NCBI GenBank assembly: GCA_028679405.1
Contig: JAJRBP010000071.1
Location: 1-6,183, forward strand
Source: Methanoregulaceae archaeon
Lineage (GTDB): Archaea > Halobacteriota > Methanomicrobia > Methanomicrobiales > Methanospirillaceae
Direction of reading: 5' to 3'
DNA length: 6,183 bases
This document shows, piece after piece, positions 1 to 4,285 of this stretch. Below the pieces are notes generated by a model that was given only the letters and a program-made list of their open reading frames with translations, made no database searches and was not told the DNA's origin. A program made the position numbers and the translations under genes. Each line of letters begins with the position of its first letter. Position 1 is the first letter of the stretch.

Positions 1-1
1 T

Positions 2-46
2 CCAAAGGAGATAACTTTGATATACTTTGACCTGGGGACTGTGTGA
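2..46 (+). CDS. possible 3' end of an upstream gene (partial)
   Basis: The frame beginning at base 2 is open from the window edge to a TGA at 44-46 and encodes 14 residues ending in ...IYFDLGTV, which would suit a beta strand. The stop overlaps a possible GTG start (43-45) of the next gene in a GTGTGA arrangement, as in translationally coupled genes. The other open frame (1-30, ending ...DNFDIL) is equally possible. There is too little sequence to name a product. Confidence 0.25.
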   Translation, partial: PKEITLIYFDLGTV

Positions 47-48
47 CC

Positions 49-213
49 ATGGTAAAAGTATTATGCCCACGCTGTAAAGGGGAAGGACGAATACCTGCGG
101 CAGAGATGGCCGCGGATATCGATGACTGGATCCCATGCCCCGAGTGTCAGGGCAGACACGATATCCTGGTGCCGAAGGAGGACCGGGTCAAGAAGAGCCG
201 GGTCCACCGGTGA
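49..213 (+). CDS. 54-aa DnaJ-like double zinc-knuckle protein
   Basis: Encodes a 54-residue protein with two cysteine knuckles, CPRCKGEG at residues 6-13 and CPECQGRH at 30-37. These resemble the CxxCxGxG repeats of the DnaJ central zinc-binding domain and other small archaeal zinc ribbons. Four cysteines (6, 9, 30, 33) could hold one zinc ion. The C-terminal 15 residues are basic. There is no J domain, signal peptide or membrane segment, so it is a free-standing zinc ribbon that may bind protein or nucleic acid; its partner cannot be read from the sequence. The ATG at 49 is used here. A GTG at 43 is also possible and is better spaced (5 bases) from the weak GGGG ribosome binding site at 34-37; it would overlap the stop of a putative upstream gene. 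The call of a real gene is fairly firm, the function is not. Confidence 0.7.
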   Translation: MVKVLCPRCKGEGRIPAAEMAADIDDWIPCPECQGRHDILVPKEDRVKKSRVHR

Positions 214-265
214 AGTGCAACAAACCGTTGAAATCCTCACTCATCCCGATCTCCACGGACCGGTG

Positions 266-292
266 AAAAAAACTGAGAGGAACGGCCTCTCA
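266..292 (-). terminator. hairpin + T7 terminator of the wHTH unit
   Basis: Read on the minus strand, a perfect 7-bp stem TGAGAGG/CCTCTCA with a 5-base loop (292-274) is followed after one G by seven T residues (272-266). It lies 30 bases past the stop of the winged-helix gene. Archaeal termination depends chiefly on the U-tract; here a strong stem is also present. On the plus strand no T-run follows, so it serves the minus-strand unit. Confidence 0.75.
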
Positions 293-322
293 ACTGGAAG
301 GTATCCCGATCGATCCCAATTT

Positions 323-586
323 TCACTCGGCTTTTTCCGGCTGGAGGGAGACCCTGCCCTTCCCCGTTACCCTGAGCTGGATCCCATGACACCCTTTCAC
401 TTCAGCCAGGTATCTCTGGGTGAGCAACTGGTGAACCCTGCTCCTTATATTATTCTCCCCGTGTTCGGGGAGGAGGCGGAGCACCACATGACTTATCGTA
501 CAGCCTGGTCTTGCCGATACTTCGGCCAGGATCTGGGTATGAGTCGAATCGAGTTCAAAAGCCGGTCGCGAATAAGATTCCGTCAT
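323..586 (-). CDS. small winged-helix DNA-binding protein
   Basis: An 87-residue basic protein whose pattern fits a single winged helix-turn-helix domain. A first helix lies at about residues 14-25, a second helix after TISHVV at 30-40, the likely recognition helix at 44-60 (NNIRSRVHQLLTQ), and a two-strand wing at 61-81 that includes VTGKGR. The 'LxxxGYL/RYL' run into a wing ending 'LTxKG' is typical of MarR/PadR-like archaeal regulators, but the exact family cannot be assigned. There is no effector domain, so it may bind DNA as a dimer or act as an autoregulator; that is inference. The start ATG overlaps the stop of a possible 49-residue ORF (ATGA), and an AGGA lies about 8 bases upstream. 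A strong terminator follows. Confidence 0.75.
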   Translation of the reverse strand: MTESYSRPAFELDSTHTQILAEVSARPGCTISHVVLRLLPEHGENNIRSRVHQLLTQRYLAEVKGCHGIQLRVTGKGRVSLQPEKAE

Positions 587-732
587 GATCTGGTCCTGGT
601 GACAGTGAATGCAGAATGAGTACGAACAACTGAATATTCGCCCCGTTGATGGGCTGGAAGATAGAAGCCTGGAATCATCACGTCACCGTTGTACCGGGGT
701 ACCAGTTTCCAGTGAAGCGAGAGTCTTCTCAT
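583..732 (-). CDS. possible 49-aa leader ORF coupled to the wHTH gene
   Basis: A short minus-strand frame runs from ATG at 732 to TGA at 585-583 and encodes 49 residues (MRRLSLHWKLVPRY... ending TRTRS) rich in Arg, Tyr and Val. Its stop shares bases with the start of the wHTH gene (ATGA), the usual sign of translational coupling. The only TATA-like element nearby is centred 26 bases before its ATG, where a leaderless transcript would start. No Shine-Dalgarno sequence is positioned for this ATG, in keeping with leaderless initiation. I recognise no family; it could be a real small protein, a regulatory leader peptide, or a chance frame in the wHTH 5' region. Confidence 0.4.
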   Translation of the reverse strand: MRRLSLHWKLVPRYNGDVMIPGFYLPAHQRGEYSVVRTHSAFTVTRTRS

Positions 733-994
733 TCTGTTAACTCAACAACACCTGTATAATTATTGGAGTTAATACTACATCAAAGCATGTCTCATCCACC
801 GGCCTGGTCTCCCGCGGAGTTTCGTCCTGAAAAATGGGAAAACAGCTCCTGAAAAGATCCTTTCACAAAATTTCATGACGTAGTCGCAAAGAAAGTCGAT
901 ATTCCTTCTTCTCCTCCGGTTATTCCCTGATCTTCGCCTGATCGGCCAGGCGGAGAAACAAGAATCATCAGGTCAAAAGGGCTACATTTGTGTG
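733..994. other. gene-poor spacer ahead of the YkgJ-like gene
   Basis: Apart from the TATA element at 753-763, this stretch holds no convincing gene. It contains a TGTT-N5-AACA inverted repeat (735-747), a 21-codon frame at 787-852 that I reject, and a 6-bp hairpin CGCCTG/CAGGCG (935-952, loop 6) with no T-run on either side. A weak AAGGG (977-981) is the only candidate ribosome binding site for the gene that follows. No clear TATA box is seen for that gene; ACAAAATTT around 866 is a weak candidate. Confidence 0.5.
753..763 (-). promoter_or_regulatory. TATA-box promoter for the 49-aa ORF/wHTH unit
   Basis: The minus strand reads ATAATTATACA, an A/T-only core in otherwise mixed sequence, centred near 758. 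This is 26 bases from the ATG at 732, the usual TATA-to-start-site distance in archaea, so transcription would begin at or next to that ATG. The element is nearly symmetric and could also fire to the right. Confidence 0.45.
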
Positions 995-1465
995 ATGTTT
1001 GAATGCCGTCAGTGCGGGGAATGCTGCATGTACCTCGGCGACTACCTCGTGATAGAGCACGAACCTGCCCCGTTCGAGTTCGAATGCTGTTCGGTCTCGA
1101 CAGGGACACCTTTCCTTGCCAGGATTGACCCCGACAAGCATGATCTCTTTCGCGAGAGGAGCTGGATCGAGCGACATCCGCATGCATGCAGGTTCCTCCG
1201 CCCGTCAGCCGGCGGCAGGATCGTCTGTACCATCCATGAGACCAGCCCGATCCAGTGCAAGGCCTACCGCTGCACAGTGATGCGGATCATTACCCCTGAA
1301 GGTGATATCGTTGGAAGGGTGACCGGAACGCTTGCCCTTCATACCGAGGACCCGGGTCTTCGCAGGATATGGGAGAGTGTTATCAGTTCCATACCTTCAG
1401 ACGCTCCCGGTGCGGAAGACCGCATCGCGGGGATCATCCGGGAATCCGGCTATCTGGTCGCCTGA
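995..1465 (+). CDS. YkgJ-family cysteine-cluster (metal-binding) protein
   Basis: Encodes 156 residues with the family hallmark at the N terminus, CRQCGECC (residues 4-11), and the second cluster C78-TIHETSPIQC88-KAYRC93, with another cysteine at 65. This CxxCxxCC ... C ... C....YxC pattern defines the YkgJ/UPF0153 group of presumed zinc- or iron-chelating proteins, widespread in archaea and bacteria; no enzymatic reaction is firmly assigned to the family. An extra CysCys pair at 31-32 brings the total to ten cysteines. The C-terminal third (about 115-156) is helical and lacks cysteine. It has no signal or membrane segment, so it should be cytosolic. The ATG at 995 is chosen; the adjacent in-frame GTG at 992 adds one residue and is slightly better spaced from the weak AAGGG site. 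Its stop lies 7 bases from the end of the convergent flavoprotein gene. Confidence 0.88.
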   Translation: MFECRQCGECCMYLGDYLVIEHEPAPFEFECCSVSTGTPFLARIDPDKHDLFRERSWIERHPHACRFLRPSAGGRIVCTIHETSPIQCKAYRCTVMRIITPEGDIVGRVTGTLALHTEDPGLRRIWESVISSIPSDAPGAEDRIAGIIRESGYLVA

Positions 1466-1472
1466 CTGCATG

Positions 1473-2732
1473 TCATCCTGATCCGATACCTGTCCATTTC
1501 GCCCTGACAAGGTGGTCCGCCGCACTTGCCGCAGTCGAGAATGCTGCCTGGAGGTTGTAACCTCCCGTGTCGCCGTCTATATCCAGGACCTCGCCGATGA
1601 AGTAGAGGTCAGGCACAAGCCGCGATTCCATTGTTTTCGGATTGATGCCGTCGAGAATGACACCCCCCCTGGTAACCATGGCCTCGTCAAATCCGCCGAG
1701 ATGCCCGACCTCGAATCGGTATCCTGTCACGAACCCGGAGATCGTATTTCTTGAACTCCTGGTGAGTTGCGCACAGCTGACATCCACAGGGAGGCCGGCA
1801 AGTTCAAGGAGTTTCCTTGCCAGGCGGACGGGCAGGTTGAGATCCCGGAGAACCGATCCGGCCTGCCGTGCTCCACTCTTCGCTGCGGCGTCGATGAGGG
1901 TCCTTTTTACTGCCTCTGCATCCATCCCTGAAAGAAAACCGACCCTCAGGGTGTCCCCCTCCCTGATATAACGGGAAAGGTCGAGCACGCAGGGTCCGGA
2001 CAGGCCGTGGTGGGTGAGCAGGACATCGCCCGATGTCTGTCTCATCTGCTTCCCTCCCCTCACGATGGATACGGGGACACCACGGAACGATCTCCCAGAC
2101 AGCTCCCCGAACTGGTAATCCCTGATGTATACCGGTGTGAGTGCGGGGGCGATCTCCGAGACAGGCTGACCGAGGGACCGGGCGAAACGGTAGCCGTCCC
2201 CTGAAGAGCCGGTCATGGGGTAAGACGCCCCGCCGGTGGATAGTACAAGTGCCCGGGTCCGGAAGGTGGCGAGGTCTGTCGTTACATGGAATCCTTCCCC
2301 GGTCCTGCGTATTGAGGTTACTGCTTCACCCGACCTGATGGTGACTCCCCTTCGCCCGCATTCCGAGAGAAGGACACCGAGGATATCAGATGCTTTTCTT
2401 GAGAGGGGGAAAATTTTTCCGTCAGGCTCGCTCATGGTCGGACAGCCTCTCTCCCCGAAGAAGTCGATCAGGTGCCTGTTCGTGAAGTTCCTGAGGGCGG
2501 CCTTCAGGAACGACCCGTTATCCCCGTAATGGGAAAAAAATTCCAGGATATCACCTTTGTGGGTGAGGTTGCACTGGCCTGAACCGGTGATGAGGAGTTT
2601 TCTCCCGGGTGAGCGTCCCTTTTCCAGGACAAGGATGCGTTTTCCCCCCTTCGATGCCTGTATCGCACAGAAAAGGCCAGCCGGACCTGCACCGGTGACA
2701 ATGAGATCCCAGGTGTCCGGAGCATCTGCCAT
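1473..2732 (-). CDS. HI0933/BaiN-like FAD-dependent oxidoreductase
   Basis: Encodes a 419-residue flavoprotein, the usual length for the HI0933 (YhiN/BaiN, 'aminoacetone oxidase-like') family. Numbered from the first ATG at 2747, the FAD-binding Rossmann motif GAGPAG is at residues 19-24 and the acidic ribose-binding end LEKG at 41-44. The family block GRKLLITGSGQCNLTH is at 48-63, TGGASYPMTGSSGDGY at 171-186, and the C-terminal FAD block GEVLDIDGDTGGYNLQ at 385-400. Family members bind FAD in the cytosol; one bacterial relative acts in bile-acid 7-dehydroxylation, but the archaeal substrate is unknown. I prefer the sixth-residue ATG (2732) because a TATA-like ATATTAAAA is centred 25 bases before it and would overlap the leader of the earlier ATG. 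Neither start has a Shine-Dalgarno sequence. All key motifs appear intact. Confidence 0.93.
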   Translation of the reverse strand: MADAPDTWDLIVTGAGPAGLFCAIQASKGGKRILVLEKGRSPGRKLLITGSGQCNLTHKGDILEFFSHYGDNGSFLKAALRNFTNRHLIDFFGERGCPTMSEPDGKIFPLSRKASDILGVLLSECGRRGVTIRSGEAVTSIRRTGEGFHVTTDLATFRTRALVLSTGGASYPMTGSSGDGYRFARSLGQPVSEIAPALTPVYIRDYQFGELSGRSFRGVPVSIVRGGKQMRQTSGDVLLTHHGLSGPCVLDLSRYIREGDTLRVGFLSGMDAEAVKRTLIDAAAKSGARQAGSVLRDLNLPVRLARKLLELAGLPVDVSCAQLTRSSRNTISGFVTGYRFEVGHLGGFDEAMVTRGGVILDGINPKTMESRLVPDLYFIGEVLDIDGDTGGYNLQAAFSTAASAADHLVRAKWTGIGSG

Positions 2733-2752
2733 TGGTACGGGTGGCATCCCGC

Positions 2753-2761
2753 TTTTAATAT
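2753..2761 (-). promoter_or_regulatory. TATA-like element before the flavoprotein gene
   Basis: The minus strand reads ATATTAAAA, centred near 2757. That is 25 bases from the ATG at 2732, so a transcript could begin at that codon without a leader. It sits only 6-14 bases ahead of the alternative ATG at 2747, where it could not serve as that start's promoter. The case rests on spacing and composition only. Confidence 0.4.
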
Positions 2762-2875
2762 CGTTGTCGGTGTCCGGAGGTTTTTAGGGAAGCTCCCGGA
2801 CTCCCGTGAACGGTCCCCTGGAAGGATGGTTTGTGGGGCGAGTAAATCCGGCATCCTGCGACAGAAAAGGAAATG

Positions 2876-2904
2876 TCTTTGAAATTTCAGAAAACACAAT
2901 AAAA
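2876..2904 (-). terminator. T-rich 3' flank of the exported-protein gene
   Basis: Just after the stop at 2915 the minus strand reads CTCTTTTATTGTGTTTTCTG, with two T4 tracts, followed by a GAAATTTC palindrome (2881-2888). Archaeal RNA polymerase can terminate at such U-rich runs without a stable stem. No strong hairpin precedes it. Confidence 0.4.
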
Positions 2905-2914
2905 GAGAACCTTT

Positions 2915-3304
2915 TCAGGCTCCGCCATTACACCAGATGTACGCCGGCCCGCCACTGAGGGGCGTGAATACGGTCTTTTTCTTGAGATAGTTCTTCAGCG
3001 CATTGTCCATCAGCTGCGAGACCTTGGGGTCGACGGTAGCGAAGGAGTTATAATCGGTCTGGTTGAAGAGCGAGTTCCTCTGGGGCTGGGTAAACCAGTT
3101 CGTGCTGTGGTAGTCGGCAGGGTCGACCTGGTTGTACCATCCTCCGAATGTCGTCTCTTCAATAAGATTTTCCGTGAAAGCCTGGTTGAACGGGTTGAAA
3201 TTTTCAACCTCGGCTCCGGATGCGGCACCACAAAATATGATACCTCCACCCAGGAGCACTGCGATCGCGAGTATCGCCCTTGATCCAATGATCGTCTTTC
3301 TCAT
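2915..3304 (-). CDS. small exported protein of unknown function
   Basis: Encodes 129 residues starting with a classical signal peptide: basic MRKTIIGSR, a hydrophobic core at about 10-24, then GAASGA, with likely cleavage after Ala31. The mature part of about 98 residues is rich in Asn, Gln, Phe, Tyr and Trp (for example FNPFNQAF and GGWYNQVDPADY). It has one N-glycosylation sequon (NQT, 81-83), a basic run NYLKKK near 105-110, and a single mature cysteine in the C-terminal WCNGGA. I recognise no domain. The single Cys in the signal core lacks a proper lipobox, so a lipoprotein is unlikely. The ATG at 3304 is chosen because GGTGA (3310-3314) lies 5 bases before it; in-frame ATGs at 3343 and 3316 would spoil the signal peptide's position. 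A TATA element is present upstream and a T-rich terminator follows. Confidence 0.8.
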   Translation of the reverse strand: MRKTIIGSRAILAIAVLLGGGIIFCGAASGAEVENFNPFNQAFTENLIEETTFGGWYNQVDPADYHSTNWFTQPQRNSLFNQTDYNSFATVDPKVSQLMDNALKNYLKKKTVFTPLSGGPAYIWCNGGA

Positions 3305-3309
3305 CGATT

Positions 3310-3314
3310 TCACC
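3310..3314 (-). promoter_or_regulatory. ribosome binding site deciding the start of the exported protein
   Basis: The minus strand reads GGTGA, complementary to the archaeal 16S 3' end, 5 bases before the ATG at 3304. It favours that ATG over the two earlier in-frame ATGs and places the signal peptide at the true N terminus. Confidence 0.65.
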
Positions 3315-3403
3315 ATTATTTTATTCAATGCGAACTGATGCAACCGGAGTCCGGTCCATCGCAGAGGCCTGCATTGGATATCAGTCTAATTTCCCCCCGG
3401 GCT

Positions 3404-3412
3404 ACTTATATG
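3404..3412 (-). promoter_or_regulatory. TATA box, probably for the exported-protein gene
   Basis: The minus strand reads CATATAAGT preceded by GAA, the best TATA/BRE match in the window. Start-site spacing predicts transcription from about 3382 and a leader of roughly 78 bases to the ATG at 3304. The core is nearly symmetric (CTTATATG on the plus strand), so it might also serve the membrane gene to the right, which would then have a leader of about 235 bases. Confidence 0.55.
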
Positions 3413-3491
3413 TTCAGGACCGGACAGGGCATATCACCGAACCGGTCAGGCGATTCGGATAACCCGAAGGCTTGGACCCCCCTGTCCGAAA

Positions 3492-3536
3492 GTCCCCTGA
3501 CCCCGATTATCGGGGATCGGGTCGTCGTCAGGGGAC
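3492..3536. repeat. nested inverted repeat / strong hairpin in intergenic DNA
   Basis: The outer arms GTCCCCTGAC (3492-3501) and GTCAGGGGAC (3527-3536) are perfect 10-base inverted repeats. Inside them lies a second perfect inverted repeat, CCCCGAT/ATCGGGG (3501-3507 and 3509-3515). A coaxial fold of nine outer and six inner base pairs, with a one-sided bulge of about 12 bases (3516-3527), is possible as RNA or cruciform DNA. No T-run follows on either strand, so it is not an ordinary terminator. It could be a structured leader of the downstream membrane gene, a protein-binding site, or a decayed small repeat. Confidence 0.65.
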
Positions 3537-3656
3537 AGTCCTGCAGGTCGCCGGAAATTACCCGTCAGGGATATGGGCGGAAATCATCTCCTGATGGAAG
3601 AGCCTTATCTCCGGGCATGTCCTATTCATCAGCAGGTATCAGCGCCGGGGCCGGGC

Positions 3657-3663
3657 AGGAGGA
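3657..3663 (+). promoter_or_regulatory. strong ribosome binding site deciding a GTG start
   Basis: AGGAGGA, a full match to the anti-Shine-Dalgarno sequence, stands 5-6 bases before the GTG at 3669. It fixes that start although the reading frame is open upstream to an ATG at 3573. Confidence 0.85.
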
Positions 3664-3668
3664 TTACT

Positions 3669-4238
3669 GTGAGGACGAGAAAAGAGCGATCGGTTACATG
3701 GATACTTTTATCCGGACTCGGGGGCATCGTGATCTTTCTCCTGCTCCTTGCCCTGCTCCAGTACGTCTCCTTTCATTCCGGCTCCGCATTCCTTTCAGAG
3801 TTCGTAACTTTCCTCTTTGAGAACGCCCCGCTCATCGTCTTTATGGGCGTGATGTTCATGCTTGCGGATATTTTCAGGGCGTTCTCTTTTCCCGCATCAC
3901 TTCCCGGTCCGCTCTTCTCTGCCCTGGGAGCAGTTTTCCTGGTCGCGTTTCTTCTCCACATCATGGAGTTTATCGGGGCGACCTATGATATCACGTTGTT
4001 TCAGCCCCTGAAAGCAATAGAATTCATCCTTTTTCCGGTTATCTTTATCATCGCCGTCATAGCCGGGTATGCGACCCTGTTCATGGAAAACGGGGGAACG
4101 GACCGGGCGGAAGACCGGCAGACCCGCACCTCCGATGAATCCGTGGGTGAGAAGAGTTGGGATGACCTCGGGAGAGAGTTCAGAGAGCTTGTGTACGACG
4201 CGCTGAGACGGTGCCGGGAAGACCTTAAGAGAAAGTAA
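3669..4238 (+). CDS. four-helix membrane protein of unknown function
   Basis: Encodes 189 residues from a GTG start. A short basic N terminus (RTRKER) is followed by four hydrophobic segments at about 11-33, 47-72, 80-104 and 113-138, then a charged cytosolic tail of some 50 residues. The tail is Asp/Glu/Arg-rich and ends in an amphipathic helix (about 163-189, with DDLGREFRELVYDALRR). The positive N terminus and even number of helices predict both ends inside. A few polar residues sit in or near the helices (E51-N52 before TM2, D67 at its end, H97 and E100 in TM3, E118 in TM4). I recognise no family. The in-frame extension to 3573 is rejected because of the perfect ribosome binding site and its Pro/Gly-rich, non-protein-like composition. 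The gene converges with the kinase gene, 47 bases away. Confidence 0.82.
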   Translation: MRTRKERSVTWILLSGLGGIVIFLLLLALLQYVSFHSGSAFLSEFVTFLFENAPLIVFMGVMFMLADIFRAFSFPASLPGPLFSALGAVFLVAFLLHIMEFIGATYDITLFQPLKAIEFILFPVIFIIAVIAGYATLFMENGGTDRAEDRQTRTSDESVGEKSWDDLGREFRELVYDALRRCREDLKRK

Positions 4239-4277
4239 AAAAAGGTTATTCATTCCGGCGTCGGACCGGTCACCGGT
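4237..4277 (-). terminator. terminator region of the kinase-GNAT gene
   Basis: On the minus strand, past the stop at 4286, a 5-bp hairpin ACCGG-TGA-CCGGT (4277-4265) is followed about 21 bases later by seven T residues (4243-4237). The T-run is the complement of the A-run that includes the stop codon of the convergent membrane-protein gene, so termination there would fall at the other gene's stop codon. The hairpin is too far from the T-run to be a textbook intrinsic terminator; the T-run is the likelier signal. Confidence 0.5.
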
Positions 4278-4285
4278 ATTCTGGT

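Larger units (their letters stand above)
3305..3668. other. 364-base gene-free stretch between divergent genes
   Basis: It lies between the exported-protein gene (leftward) and the membrane-protein gene (rightward). It holds the TATA element at 3404-3412, the nested inverted repeat at 3492-3536, the palindromes GGAC-A-GTCC (3533-3541) and CCTGCAGG (3540-3547), and the ribosome binding site at 3657-3663. Several frames stay open here, but none has a plausible start or protein-like composition. Confidence 0.6.

Noticed and set aside
122..619. 165-codon plus-strand frame opposite the wHTH gene.
   Set aside because: It overlaps the zinc-knuckle gene and runs antisense through the terminator and the wHTH gene, its composition is Arg/Ser/Pro-rich without a domain, and it has no ribosome binding site.
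690..705. GTACC-GG-GGTAC palindrome as a regulatory site.
   Set aside because: It lies within the candidate 49-codon ORF, is short, and has no second copy nearby.
787..852. 21-codon plus-strand frame whose peptide (…WSPAEFRPEKWEN) recalls the P450 'PERF' motif, about 29 bases after a TATA-like core.
   Set aside because: It is too short to hold any P450 fold, has no ribosome binding site, the nearby region has no haem-binding Cys motif, and the TATA element is better placed for the minus strand.
935..952. Hairpin CGCCTG/CAGGCG upstream of the YkgJ-like gene as a terminator or riboswitch.
   Set aside because: No T-run follows on either strand and no further conserved structure is visible; a 6-bp stem alone is weak evidence.
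3558..3629. 23-codon minus-strand frame ending in …HIPDG, resembling the N terminus of CbiM cobalt transporters (MHIPDG).
   Set aside because: It stops directly after the five matching residues, there is no downstream transporter sequence in any frame, and a five-residue match is readily due to chance.
3338..3820. 160-codon plus-strand frame across the intergenic stretch.
   Set aside because: It has no ribosome binding site, a low-complexity Pro/Ser/Arg composition, and it overlaps the start of the membrane-protein gene, whose ribosome binding site is clear.
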